A stretch of DNA of 64,000 nucleotides, taken from contig DATBLE010000024.1 in NCBI GenBank assembly GCA_036555585.1, forward strand, positions 1-64,000. Direction: 5' to 3'. Origin of the DNA: DATBLE01 sp036555585. Lineage in GTDB: Bacteria; Actinomycetota; Thermoleophilia; Gaiellales; Gaiellaceae. The notes beneath the pieces are model-generated. The model did not search any database, was not told where the DNA came from, and was given only the letters and a program-made list of their open reading frames with translations. The position numbers and the translations under genes were made by a program. How positions within the stretch are numbered: position 1 is the stretch's first letter; the number at the start of each line of letters is the position of its first letter. Of this stretch, positions 25,024 through 33,916 are shown piece after piece.

Positions 25024-26232
25024 ATGAGGGACCGGAAGAGGTGGGGCCTCGTCGGCGGGCTTGCGCTCGTCGCCGCCGTCGCCCTGGTCGTCGTCGGCGT
25101 GACGACGGCGTCGGGCGCGCCGTCGGCCAAGAAGCCGATCGTGATCGGCTTCGCCGCCGACCTCAGCGGCCAGATGGCGCCGTTCGACAACCCGGCGCTG
25201 ACGGCGGCGAAGCTCGAGGTCGCCAAGATCAACGCCGCCGGCGGCGTCGACGGCGCGAAGCTCAAGATCGTCGCCTGCGACACGCAGAACTCGAAGCCGG
25301 ACGTCTCCAAGTCCTGCGTCAACAACGTGGTGTCGAAGGGCGCCGTGATCGGCATGGTCACCTGCGACGTCGACTTCGCCACCGCGGCGATCCAGCAGTT
25401 CCTGGCCAAGAAGATGCTGACGATCGCGCCGTGCATCGGCACCGACCAGATGGGGCCGAAGCGCTTCGGCGCCCTCGGCAAGCTGGCCTTCAGCTACGGC
25501 AACGTCGCCCAGGACGAGGGTGCGGCGATGGCTGAGTACGCCTACAACGTCAAGCACTGGACGACGGCGGTCACCGTCACCGACAACGTGATCGTCTACT
25601 TCAAGAACGTCGTCCAGGCGTTCACCTCCCGCTACAAGCAGCTCGGCGGGAAGATCGTCGACGCCGAGAGCTTCACCTCGTTCGACAAGACGGTCGGCAA
25701 CGTCGTCAGCCGCGTGAACGGGCAGAAGGCGGACGTGATCGTCACGTCGACCGGGTTCGCGGACTGGCCCACCTTCATGGCCGGCATCCGCAGCCTGAAC
25801 AACCAGACGCCGATCATGAACTCGTGGGCCGGTGACGGCACCTTCTGGTACCCGAAGAGCCCGGCCGTCTCCAACTACTGGTACGTCACCTACGCGTCGG
25901 TATTCGGCGACGACCCGAGCGCGCCGGTGAAGCGGATGATCGGCCAGCTGACGAACGTCGGCCAGCCGCCCGCGACGGGAGGCTTCGTCACGGGCGCAGC
26001 CTCGATCGACGGCATCGCCGCCGCGATCAAGCAGGCGAAGGGCTCGACCAAGGGAGCCGTGCTCGCGGCGATCATGCAGAAGTTCAAGGGCCTGCCCACG
26101 ATCTCGGGCAAGGTGAGCTTCTCGCCGGCGCTGCACAGCGTCTTCGGGCGCGCCTACCGGGTGATGGAGGTGCAGAACTCCAAGCCGAAGTTCGTCCAGC
26201 TCTACACGGCGAAGAAGCTGGGCACTCTCTGA
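25024..26232 (+). CDS. livK: Liv-type ABC transporter substrate-binding protein
   Basis: 402-residue exported binding protein of the Leu/Ile/Val-binding type 1 periplasmic fold. An N-terminal signal (MRDRKRWGLVGGLALVAAVA) is followed by IVIGFAADLSGQMAPFDNPALTAAKLEVAKINAAGG, the hallmark of HAAT receptors. No lipobox cysteine is seen at the cleavage region, so it may be secreted or uncleaved-anchored rather than a lipoprotein. It heads a K-G-F-H-M importer operon. Ligands of this family include amino acids, amides, aromatic acids and urea; not resolved here. Confidence 0.9.
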   Translation: MRDRKRWGLVGGLALVAAVALVVVGVTTASGAPSAKKPIVIGFAADLSGQMAPFDNPALTAAKLEVAKINAAGGVDGAKLKIVACDTQNSKPDVSKSCVNNVVSKGAVIGMVTCDVDFATAAIQQFLAKKMLTIAPCIGTDQMGPKRFGALGKLAFSYGNVAQDEGAAMAEYAYNVKHWTTAVTVTDNVIVYFKNVVQAFTSRYKQLGGKIVDAESFTSFDKTVGNVVSRVNGQKADVIVTSTGFADWPTFMAGIRSLNNQTPIMNSWAGDGTFWYPKSPAVSNYWYVTYASVFGDDPSAPVKRMIGQLTNVGQPPATGGFVTGAASIDGIAAAIKQAKGSTKGAVLAAIMQKFKGLPTISGKVSFSPALHSVFGRAYRVMEVQNSKPKFVQLYTAKKLGTL

Positions 26233-26238
26233 GAGGCG

Positions 26239-27015
26239 TTGGCAGACGACGTCTCGCGTGAGGCGAGCCGGTGGCCCGGGGGCAGTCTCCGGGCCACCGG
26301 CGTTTCGCGCGCGTTCGAGGGGGTGCACGCGCTGCGGGGCGTCGACATCGAGGTGCACCGGCACGAGGTCGTCGGGCTGATCGGCCCGAACGGCGCCGGC
26401 AAGACGACGCTCGTCAACGTGATCACGGGCTTCGACTTCCCGACCTCCGGGTCGGTCGCGCTCGGAGACGAGCTGATCACCTCCTGGAGCCCCCACCGGC
26501 GGGGCCGCGCCGGCCTCGCCCGCACGTTCCAGCACAGCCGCTCGTTCGGGTCGCTGTCCGTGCGGGAGAACGTGGAGGTGGCGGCGCTCGGGTCGGGCGC
26601 AGGCGGCCGCGAGGCCCGCCGGCGGGCGACGGCGCTGCTCGAGCTGCTCGGGCTCGAGACCTACGCCGCGCGGCCGGCGGCTACGCTCGCGCACGGCGAC
26701 GAGCGCAAGCTCGGCGTCGCGCGCGCGCTCGCCACCGCGCCGAGGTTCGTGCTGATGGACGAGCCGGCGGCCGGGCTCCCGGAGGCGGAGGTGCCCGACT
26801 TCGCCGCGGTCGTCGACACCGTGCGCGACGCCTACGAGGCCGGCGTCCTGCTGATCGACCACAACATGGCCCTGATCATGGAGGTCTGCGACCGCATCCA
26901 CGTGCTCGACCAGGGGCGAACGCTCGCCGAGGGGACGCCGCGGGAGATCCGCTCGAACCTCGACGTCACCGCGGCCTACCTGGGCGAGAGCGCCGTCCAC
27001 GAGGCCGCGGGATGA
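26239..27015 (+). CDS. livG: Liv-type ABC transporter ATP-binding protein (LivG family), second system
   Basis: 258-residue ATPase with Walker A GPNGAGKTT, Q-loop FQHSRSF, a weak signature LAHGDERKLGVARAL, Walker B VLMDEPAAGLP and switch His in IDHNM. The TTG at 26239 follows a GAGAGG site and comes 7 nt after livK; a later GTG would cut only a few residues. Ends in an ATGA overlap with the next gene. Second paralogue of the ATPase at 2776-3573. Confidence 0.9.
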   Translation: MADDVSREASRWPGGSLRATGVSRAFEGVHALRGVDIEVHRHEVVGLIGPNGAGKTTLVNVITGFDFPTSGSVALGDELITSWSPHRRGRAGLARTFQHSRSFGSLSVRENVEVAALGSGAGGREARRRATALLELLGLETYAARPAATLAHGDERKLGVARALATAPRFVLMDEPAAGLPEAEVPDFAAVVDTVRDAYEAGVLLIDHNMALIMEVCDRIHVLDQGRTLAEGTPREIRSNLDVTAAYLGESAVHEAAG

Positions 27016-27755
27016 GCGCGGCGCCCGAGTCCGAGCCGGCCCGCCCGGCCGCGCTCGAGATCGACGACCTCTGGGTCAACTACGGCTCCGTGCCGGCCGT
27101 CCGGCAGCTGCGGCTGACGGTCGGCGCGGGTGAGATCGTCGGCCTGATCGGCCCGAACGGCGCCGGCAAGTCGACGACGCTGCACGCGATCGTCGGCCTG
27201 GTGCCGGCCCGCGCCGGCGACATCCGCGTGCACGGGACGTCGATCGTCGGCCGCAAGCCGGAGGCGATCGCGCGCGGCGGCATCTCGCTCGTTCCGGAGG
27301 GCCGCAGGATCTTCGCGGAGCTGACGGTCGAGGAGAACCTCAGGCTCGGGCTGGTCGCGCGCAAGGATCGAGCCGACGCCGGCGGCGACCAGGACTGGAT
27401 CGAGGAGCTGTTCCCCGTCGTGCGCGAGTTCCGGGCCAGGCACGCCGGCACCCTGTCCGGCGGCCAGCAGCAGCAGCTCGCGATCGCGCGCGCGCTCGTA
27501 TCGCGTCCGGAGCTGCTGCTCCTCGACGAGCCGTCGCTGGGGCTCGCCCCGACCACCGTCGACGTCGTCCTCGACGCGCTGGCCGAGATCCGCGCGCGCG
27601 GCGTCACCGTGCTGCTGGTCGAGCAGCGGGCCCAGCGCACTGTCGCCCTCGCCGACCGGACGTACGTGATGACGAACGGCGAGATCAAGATGACCCTCAC
27701 CCCCGCCGACGCCGACGACACCGACCGGATCGTCGCCGCCTACATGGCCTCGTGA
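27012..27755 (+). CDS. livF: Liv-type ABC transporter ATP-binding protein (LivF family), second system
   Basis: 247-residue ATPase with Walker A GPNGAGKSTT, the pattern SLVPEGRRIFAELTVEENL typical of LivF, signature LSGGQQQQLAIARAL and Walker B LLLLDEPSLGLAP. Its start overlaps livG by ATGA and its stop overlaps livH by GTGA. Pairs with the LivG-type ATPase just upstream to drive the second importer. Confidence 0.91.
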   Translation: MSAAPESEPARPAALEIDDLWVNYGSVPAVRQLRLTVGAGEIVGLIGPNGAGKSTTLHAIVGLVPARAGDIRVHGTSIVGRKPEAIARGGISLVPEGRRIFAELTVEENLRLGLVARKDRADAGGDQDWIEELFPVVREFRARHAGTLSGGQQQQLAIARALVSRPELLLLDEPSLGLAPTTVDVVLDALAEIRARGVTVLLVEQRAQRTVALADRTYVMTNGEIKMTLTPADADDTDRIVAAYMAS

Positions 27756-28672
27756 CCCACCTCCAGTCGCTGATCGACGCGATCGGGGTCGGTGCGCTCT
27801 ACGCGCTGATCGCGGTCGGGATCGGGCTCGTCTTCGGCGTCCTCCGGCTGATCAACTTCGCGTACGGCCAGCTGATCATGCTCGCGGCCTACGCGCTCGC
27901 CTTCACGGACTCCTGGCCGGACGCCGCCAGCGTGGTGATGGCGGTGCTCGTCGCCGTCGCCGCCTCGCTCGTGCTCGAGCGGGTGGCGTTCCGGCCGCTC
28001 CGCACCGCCGACGCGTCGACCATGCTCGTCGCCACCTTCGCGGTCGCCTACCTGCTCCAGAACACGGCCCTGCTCCAGTACACGTATCGGCAGCAGGGCG
28101 GGCTCGGCGACCCCGTGGGCACGCTGGCCCAGCTGAACCGGGCGGTCGAGATCGGGTCGCTGAACATCCGCTGGGCGACGTTCCTGGCCATCGGCGCGGC
28201 GCTCGTCTCCCTCGTCGGGCTGGCGCTCCTGCTCAACCGGACGTCGATCGGCCTGCAGATGCGTGCGGCTTCGCTCGACTTCCGCACCTCGCGGCTGCTC
28301 GGCGTCAAGGCGGACACGGTGATCATGGCCGCCGTCGCCGTCGCCGGCGTGCTGGCCGCCGTGGTGGCCGTGATCCTGAGCATCACCTCGCCGCTGATCA
28401 ACCCGTCGACGGGGCTGAACGAGACGCTGATCGTGCTCGTCGGCGTCGTCGCCGGCGGGATCGACCGCCTCACCTCCGCGACCCTCGGCGGGTTCGCGAT
28501 CGGGTTCGCCACGTCGTTCGTCGGCTCGGAGCTGCCGAACTCGGGGACGACGCCGTTCACCTCGAACGTGTACATGCCCTCCGTCATCTACCTCGCGGTG
28601 ATCATCGTGCTGCTGCTCCGGCCGCAGGGGCTGTTCGCGCGCGCCGGGCAGGGATCGGTGGAGCGGGTATGA
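27752..28672 (+). CDS. livH: Liv-type ABC transporter permease (LivH family), second system
   Basis: 306-residue inner-membrane permease with about eight helices. The LivH signature GIGLVFGVLRLINFAYGQL lies near residues 23-45, and late loops include NETLIVLVGVVAGGIDRLTSATLGG. GTG start overlaps the livF stop (GTGA). The overlap chain suggests one polycistronic mRNA for the whole transporter. Confidence 0.9.
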   Translation: MTHLQSLIDAIGVGALYALIAVGIGLVFGVLRLINFAYGQLIMLAAYALAFTDSWPDAASVVMAVLVAVAASLVLERVAFRPLRTADASTMLVATFAVAYLLQNTALLQYTYRQQGGLGDPVGTLAQLNRAVEIGSLNIRWATFLAIGAALVSLVGLALLLNRTSIGLQMRAASLDFRTSRLLGVKADTVIMAAVAVAGVLAAVVAVILSITSPLINPSTGLNETLIVLVGVVAGGIDRLTSATLGGFAIGFATSFVGSELPNSGTTPFTSNVYMPSVIYLAVIIVLLLRPQGLFARAGQGSVERV

Positions 28673-29700
28673 GCCGCGCGGGCTGGCTCACCGAGCTGCT
28701 CGGGCCGATCGGCCTCGTCGTCCTGCTCGCGGTCGCCTCCGACCTGTGGGTGTCGAGCGGCGACCAGGTGAAGTTCCAGAACGCGATCGTCTACGTCGCC
28801 CTGGTCACGGCGCTCTACGTCTTCGTCGGCAACTCCGGCGTGATCTCGTTCGGCCAGGTCAGCTTCGTGGCGGTGGGCGCGTTCGCGAGCGGCGTGATGA
28901 CGATCCCGCTCGACTCGAAGCGCGGCGTGCTGCCGACCCTGTTCCCGCTCCTGCGCGACCACACGATCTCGAACGCCTGGTCGCTCGCGCTGGCCGCGGG
29001 CCTCGGAGCCGTCTACGCGTTCGTGGTCGGCATCCCGCTGATGCGCCTGTCGGGCATCGCCGCCGGCATCTCGACGCTCGCCGTGCTCGGGATCACCTAC
29101 AACATCCTCACCTACTGGACCAGCATCGGCCCGGGCTCGACGGTGCTGTCGCTGATCCCGACGACGACGGACTACCTGCAGGCGACCTTCGGCGCCATCG
29201 CGGTCATCTGCGTCGCGTTCGCCTACCAGCGCAGCCGGTTCGGCCGCCAGCTGCGCGCGGCGCGAGAGGACCCCGCCGCCGCCCGGGCGGCCGGGATCGA
29301 CATCCACCGGCAGCGGCTGCTCGCGTTCACGCTCTCCGGCGCGCTCTCCGGCTTCGCGGGCGGCCTCTACGTCCACCTGCTCGGGAGCATCGCCACCAAC
29401 CAGGTCTACCTCGACCTGACGTTCCTGACCCTGGCCATGCTCGTCGTCGGGGGCATCTCCAGCCTGTTCGGCGCCGTGGTGGGCGCGATCACGATCAGCC
29501 TGTTCACGATCCTGCTCGGGAACTCCGAGCTCGGCATCCACGTCTTCGGCTGGGGGATCAAGTCGCCCGCGGGCACCAGCCTCGTCGGCGTCGCGATCGT
29601 GATGCTCGTCATCCTCCTGCTGCGCCCCCGCGGGATCACCGGCGGGCACGAGTTCGGCCTGCCCCGCCGGCTGCGCGATCTCCGGGCCGGGGCGCGCTAG
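28669..29700 (+). CDS. livM: Liv-type ABC transporter permease (LivM family), second system
   Basis: 343-residue permease of normal LivM length, unlike the extended paralogue at 1085-2566. Characteristic blocks are YVFVGNSGVISFGQVSFVAVGAFASG and AAREDPAAARAAGIDIHRQRLLAFTLSGALSGFAGGLY. ATGA overlap with livH. Its stop overlaps by 4 nt the stop of the convergent amidinotransferase-like gene. Confidence 0.9.
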   Translation: MSRAGWLTELLGPIGLVVLLAVASDLWVSSGDQVKFQNAIVYVALVTALYVFVGNSGVISFGQVSFVAVGAFASGVMTIPLDSKRGVLPTLFPLLRDHTISNAWSLALAAGLGAVYAFVVGIPLMRLSGIAAGISTLAVLGITYNILTYWTSIGPGSTVLSLIPTTTDYLQATFGAIAVICVAFAYQRSRFGRQLRAAREDPAAARAAGIDIHRQRLLAFTLSGALSGFAGGLYVHLLGSIATNQVYLDLTFLTLAMLVVGGISSLFGAVVGAITISLFTILLGNSELGIHVFGWGIKSPAGTSLVGVAIVMLVILLLRPRGITGGHEFGLPRRLRDLRAGAR

Positions 29701-30842
29701 TCCGCCTGGTCGCGCGCCAGCTCCAGCGTCGCGCAGTGGAGCCCGGCGATCGCGAAGCGCTGGCTCTCCGAGAAGTCGACCTGGATCACCTCCACGTCCG
29801 CCCGCTCGAGCGCCTCGACCACCGTGCGGGAGCCCTTGTTCAGGACGACCTTCCCGGGCGCCAGCGTGACGCCGTTCACGGCCAGGTCCCAGTACTCGTC
29901 GAGCGGGACCTCGACGATCCGGTAGTCGCGCTCCATCAGCCAGCGCACGAAGCCGTAGTTGACGAGGTGCGGCGCGAGCACGATCACGCGCTCGTCGGGG
30001 ACGAGGCAGACCATGTCCATGTGCGACGTGCCGATCGAGCCTTCGCCGATCGAGTCGTACCAGCCCGGGCTGTGCGCGACCACGAGCTCGACGCCGAGCG
30101 TCTCCAGCACGAACCCGAGCTGGCGCAGGCCCTCCTCGTTCGCGACCACGCTCTCGTTGAACACGAACGTCCTCGCGTCGAGCCAGCGGCCGGCGCCGGG
30201 CTCGCAGATCCCGCGGCCGTGGATGGTGTGGTAGATCGGCACCTGCAGCGCCGCCAGCGCCTTCGACCAGATCACCTCGCGGCCCCGCTGCCACGAGCCG
30301 AGGCCGTAGCGGTGCAGGATCACGCCTCCGCGGACGCACAGCCCGGCGCCGGCGAGGGTGACGAGGTTCTTGATGTAGCCGTACGCACCGATCGCCGGCA
30401 CCGGCGCCTCCAGGTAGTTGACGCGCACGCCGTGCCCGGCGAGGACGTCGTAGTACTCGTCGAACTGCGCCTGGAGGCGACCGAGGTCGGCGTTCCCGGC
30501 CGCACTGGAGTAGTAGTACTGCCACTCCTTCGCGTACTCGGGGCGGATCTCGTTCTCGGTCGGCCGCGACACGAGCACCTCGCGGAGCGTGCCGATCCCC
30601 TCCGCGCCCCAGCGACGCCCCCAGATCTGCTCGACCTCGTCGTAGAAGTCGGTCTGGTGGAGCATGTAGTTGCGCAGCGGCTTGCCGGGCTCGAACCACG
30701 GCAGCGACTCGAGCAGCTGCTCCTCGTCGTGCTCCTCGGCGACGCGCGGCGACGAGTACGTCAGCTCGATCGCATCGCCGTCGGCGGTGCGGACCGTGAA
30801 CGGAACCGACTCCCGGTGCTGCGTCCCGCTTTCCTTCAGCAT
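29697..30842 (-). CDS. Amidinotransferase / guanidino-group-modifying enzyme superfamily protein
   Basis: 381-residue protein of the amidinotransferase fold (arginine deiminase, DDAH, glycine amidinotransferase). The catalytic histidine is in SIGTSHMDMVCLV and the catalytic cysteine in AGLHCATLEL near the C-terminus, both where the superfamily requires them. Likely reaction is hydrolysis or transfer of an amidino group from arginine or a related guanidino compound. A GGAGG site lies inside the end of the upstream LLM gene. It is the last gene of a five-gene minus-strand operon that includes a creatinase-like M24 protein. Confidence 0.85.
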   Translation of the reverse strand: MLKESGTQHRESVPFTVRTADGDAIELTYSSPRVAEEHDEEQLLESLPWFEPGKPLRNYMLHQTDFYDEVEQIWGRRWGAEGIGTLREVLVSRPTENEIRPEYAKEWQYYYSSAAGNADLGRLQAQFDEYYDVLAGHGVRVNYLEAPVPAIGAYGYIKNLVTLAGAGLCVRGGVILHRYGLGSWQRGREVIWSKALAALQVPIYHTIHGRGICEPGAGRWLDARTFVFNESVVANEEGLRQLGFVLETLGVELVVAHSPGWYDSIGEGSIGTSHMDMVCLVPDERVIVLAPHLVNYGFVRWLMERDYRIVEVPLDEYWDLAVNGVTLAPGKVVLNKGSRTVVEALERADVEVIQVDFSESQRFAIAGLHCATLELARDQAD

Positions 30843-30843
30843 C

Positions 30844-31905
30844 TCAACCTCCGATCAGTCGCAGGGCGTCGTCCATCTGCCCGAGGTAGGCCGGGAACGA
30901 GAACTCCCGCATCGGGAACCCGTCGGGGAAGTGCCCCTGGTACAGCGGATACCAGATCCCGGGCGGCGACGGATTCACGGCCACCGTCTGCACGCCGGCC
31001 GCGCGCAGCTCGCCGACGCGTGCGTGGATCTGGTCCGGCGTCCCGGAGACGGTCATCGCGCCGACGGCCTCGTCCGGGATCGCCGCGATCGCGCCGTCTG
31101 CGTCGAGTGCGGCGACCCGCTCGCGGAGCTCGGCGACGAGATCGCCGTACCCGGCGGCGGCGAAGCTCTCGGCGTAGAACGGCGACGAGCTCGCCGCGGT
31201 CGCGAACATCAGCACCTGCCCCTTCGCGTTCTCGATCGCGCTGCCGTCGTCGGCGACCACGGTCGGGTAGCCGCAGGCGACGTCGATCTGGTCGAGGGTG
31301 CGCCCGGCGCGAGCAGCTCCCTCGCTGAGCGCCGGCAGGGCGACGTCACGCACGTACGCCGCCGACCAGCAGTAGCCGAGCACGCCGTCCGCGAGCTCGC
31401 CGGCGAGGCGGATCATCTGCGGGCCCACCGCGGCGACGTAGAGGCGCGCGCGCTGTTCGGGCATCGGCATCTGGAGCTGGAAGCCGCGCACCGAGAAGAG
31501 CTCCCCCTCGAACGTGACCGGCTCGCCGGCGAGCGCGTGCTTCAGGATCGTCAGGTACTCGCGCATCGCGCGGATCGGGCGCTCGTAGGTGCGGTCGTGC
31601 CAGCCGGCCACGTAGTTCCGGGCCTGGACGCCGAGGCCGAGCAGGAGGCGGCCGTTCGAGAGCTCGTTCACCGATGCCGCCTGGAGCGCCATGGTCACGG
31701 GCGAGCGGCTCCAGATGCCGACGACGCCGGTGCCGAGCAGCAGCGTCGAGGTGCCGGTCGCGGTCGCCGTCGCCGGCACGAACGAGTCGCCGAAGACGAT
31801 CTCCGGGAACCAGGCGGTGCGGAAGCCCGCCTCCTCGACCCGGCTCCCGTACTGGACGGCCAGGCTCGGCGGCACCGCCTCGACGAAGAAGTCGAGCCCG
31901 TTCAC
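30844..31905 (-). CDS. LLM class F420-type oxidoreductase
   Basis: 353-residue luciferase-like enzyme. Signature blocks are EEAGFRTAWFPEIVFGDSFVPATATATGTSTLLLGTGVVGIWSRSP, NGRLLLGLGVQARNYVAGWH and AVSGTPDQIHARVGELRAAGVQ-like C-terminal sequence. Strong resemblance to F420-dependent actinobacterial LLM proteins. GTG 31905 overlaps the stop of the M24 gene (GTGA); the long frame upstream of it is a shadow. Role within this operon is unknown. Confidence 0.88.
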   Translation of the reverse strand: MNGLDFFVEAVPPSLAVQYGSRVEEAGFRTAWFPEIVFGDSFVPATATATGTSTLLLGTGVVGIWSRSPVTMALQAASVNELSNGRLLLGLGVQARNYVAGWHDRTYERPIRAMREYLTILKHALAGEPVTFEGELFSVRGFQLQMPMPEQRARLYVAAVGPQMIRLAGELADGVLGYCWSAAYVRDVALPALSEGAARAGRTLDQIDVACGYPTVVADDGSAIENAKGQVLMFATAASSSPFYAESFAAAGYGDLVAELRERVAALDADGAIAAIPDEAVGAMTVSGTPDQIHARVGELRAAGVQTVAVNPSPPGIWYPLYQGHFPDGFPMREFSFPAYLGQMDDALRLIGG

Positions 31906-33011
31906 AGCTCCTCCCCCGGCTTGAAGATGCGGATCGGCACCTGCGAGAACGGGACTCCGCCGTCGCTCGTCACGCGCCACGTGTCCTGCATGTAGAGGCA
32001 CGTGCGCTCGTCCTCGGTGATCGCGTGCGGGTGCATCGAGATGACCATGTTCTCCTTCAGCTCCGTGTCGAGGCCTTCGCCCACCCGGGGGTACTCGATC
32101 ATCGTCATGCCGATCGAGTGGCCGGTGACGTGGCCGAGCTTGAAGCCGCGATCGGTGAACCCCTCGGAGACGGCCCGGTGGACGTCGTGCGCCGAAGCGC
32201 CGGCGCGCATGGTCGCGCGGGCGGCCTCGACGTACTCCTCGTACGCCTCCATCCCGGTGAGCGTCTCCTTGCTCGGCTCGCCGGCGCAGAAGGGCCGCGA
32301 GAACTCGACCCAGTGGCCGCCGGAGGCGGCGATCTCGAGGCCGTAGAGCAGCAGGTCGTCCTGCTCGATCTTCCGGGTGGCGCTCGGGTGCTTGAACTCG
32401 GGGCCGGCGCTCCCTGCGGGGCCGGTGAGGACCATGTCCATGGTCGTGCGGTAGGTGCCGCGCGCGGCGAAGACGCGCTCGGCCTCGCCCATCGCCTCCG
32501 CCTCGGTGGCGCCCACGCGGTACGCGGCGAGCGCCGCGCGGACGCCGTCCTCGTTCAGGCGGAAGCTCTCCTCGACGGAGGCGAGCTCCTCGTCGGACTT
32601 GACCGCGCGGGCGGTGTCGAAGCCCTGGTCCCAGGGGACGGCGCTCTCCGCCAGCGGGCGGTAGTCGCGGACGGGCATCACGTAGTCGAGACCGTAGACG
32701 CCGATCCTGCGGAAGCCGCGGTCGGCGATCCACCGACCGGGGTGCTCCGCGAAGACCCTGTCCTCGATCCAGGACTCGCCGTGGTCGCCGACCCAGCGCG
32801 CCTCCTGCGGGAAGACGACGGAGGGCTCGCCCTCGACCGGCAGCACGACGTAGGCGTAGCGGTGGAGGATCCGGAAGCCGGACAGGTAGCGCACGGCACC
32901 TTCGAAGCCCGTGTACTCCGAGCCGGCGACGACGACCGCGTCCAGGCCGTCCTCTCGGGCCTGGGCCCGCACGTTCGCGTAGCGCCGGTCGATCTCGGCC
33001 TTGCTGGTCAA
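31902..33011 (-). CDS. Creatinase-like M24 family protein lacking canonical metal ligands
   Basis: 369-residue pita-bread-fold protein with N-terminal creatinase domain. Of the five M24 metal ligands only the histidine is kept (TGHSIG): the two aspartates fall at glutamates in GLEIAASGGHWVEFSR, the AIEPG glutamate is His in SMHPH, and the last glutamate is Gln in YMQDTW. Loss of metal ligands is known for creatinase, which cleaves creatine without metal. The TTG at 33011 overlaps the upstream stop (TTGA) and is preceded by GGAGCAGG. Adjacent amidinotransferase-fold enzyme favours a guanidino-type substrate; that is inference. Confidence 0.82.
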   Translation of the reverse strand: MTSKAEIDRRYANVRAQAREDGLDAVVVAGSEYTGFEGAVRYLSGFRILHRYAYVVLPVEGEPSVVFPQEARWVGDHGESWIEDRVFAEHPGRWIADRGFRRIGVYGLDYVMPVRDYRPLAESAVPWDQGFDTARAVKSDEELASVEESFRLNEDGVRAALAAYRVGATEAEAMGEAERVFAARGTYRTTMDMVLTGPAGSAGPEFKHPSATRKIEQDDLLLYGLEIAASGGHWVEFSRPFCAGEPSKETLTGMEAYEEYVEAARATMRAGASAHDVHRAVSEGFTDRGFKLGHVTGHSIGMTMIEYPRVGEGLDTELKENMVISMHPHAITEDERTCLYMQDTWRVTSDGGVPFSQVPIRIFKPGEEL

Positions 33012-33916
33012 GCCTGCTCCTTCCCTTTGATCAGTTGCGTCAGCGCCCGGTTCAGCGGCGCGTCGACGCCGTGGCGCTCGCCGAAGGCGACGATCGCGCC
33101 GTTGAGGAAATCGATCTCGGTCTCGCGGCCCGCCTCCATGTCCTGCAGCATCGACGGCTTGTGGCCGTAGGCGACGTCCTTGCGCGCCGCGTGGTCGAAG
33201 AGCTCCTCCGGACTCATGTCCAGCACGATCCCCTGGGCGTCGGCCACCGCCCGGCCCTCGGCCATCACGGCCCAGGCCAGATCGCGCGTCGGCGGCTCGG
33301 CGACCTGGCCGTGCGTGCGCCCGGTCAGCGCCGCGATCGCGTTCGAGGCGGCGTTGAAGATCAGCTTCCGCCACTGGGCCCCGCGCGCGTCCTCGAGCGC
33401 GTGCGTGGGCATGCCGGCGCGGGTACAGGCGTCGGCCAGCTGCTCGACGGCTTCCATCGGCGCCGGGCTGGGCTCGAAGGGGCCGATATGCGTGTCGCCC
33501 TTCGTGTCCCAGCCGACGTGGCCGGGCTCGATCACGTGGCCGGCCGGGAAGGTGGTGCCGCGGATCACCTGCCGTACGTGCTCGGCGACCAGCTCCTCGT
33601 TGCCGGCGCCGTTCTGCACCGAGCACACCGAGCCCTGCTCGAAGGCATGCGCAACCTGCGCCATCGCCTGGCTCGTGTGCTGGCTCTTCACGGCGACGAT
33701 GCCGAGCTCGCAGGGCGGCAGGCCCTTCGAGTCGGCGGTCGCGTTGACCTTGCCGATCACGTCCCCCGCGCCGGACAGCCGCAAGCCGTTCGCGTTGATC
33801 GCGTCGACGTGCTCCTGCCACGGGTCGTAAGCCCAGACCTCGACGTCGTCCAGCGTGCCGAGGTTGGCGGCGAACAGCGAGCCGACCGCGCCGCAGCCGA
33901 TCACCGCTATGCGCAT
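33008..33916 (-). CDS. Ketopantoate reductase-like (PanE/ApbA) protein, copy 2
   Basis: 302-residue NADPH-dependent 2-oxo-acid reductase of the PanE/ApbA family. N-terminal Rossmann motif IAVIGCGAVGSLFAANL, IVAVKSQHTSQAM, QNGAGNEE, and the catalytic lysine block WRKLIFNAASNAIAALTG. ATG 33916 overlaps the upstream paralogue by 10 nt. Two adjacent paralogues inside a catabolic-looking operon make a pantothenate role less likely than reduction of other branched 2-oxo acids. Confidence 0.87.
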   Translation of the reverse strand: MRIAVIGCGAVGSLFAANLGTLDDVEVWAYDPWQEHVDAINANGLRLSGAGDVIGKVNATADSKGLPPCELGIVAVKSQHTSQAMAQVAHAFEQGSVCSVQNGAGNEELVAEHVRQVIRGTTFPAGHVIEPGHVGWDTKGDTHIGPFEPSPAPMEAVEQLADACTRAGMPTHALEDARGAQWRKLIFNAASNAIAALTGRTHGQVAEPPTRDLAWAVMAEGRAVADAQGIVLDMSPEELFDHAARKDVAYGHKPSMLQDMEAGRETEIDFLNGAIVAFGERHGVDAPLNRALTQLIKGKEQA

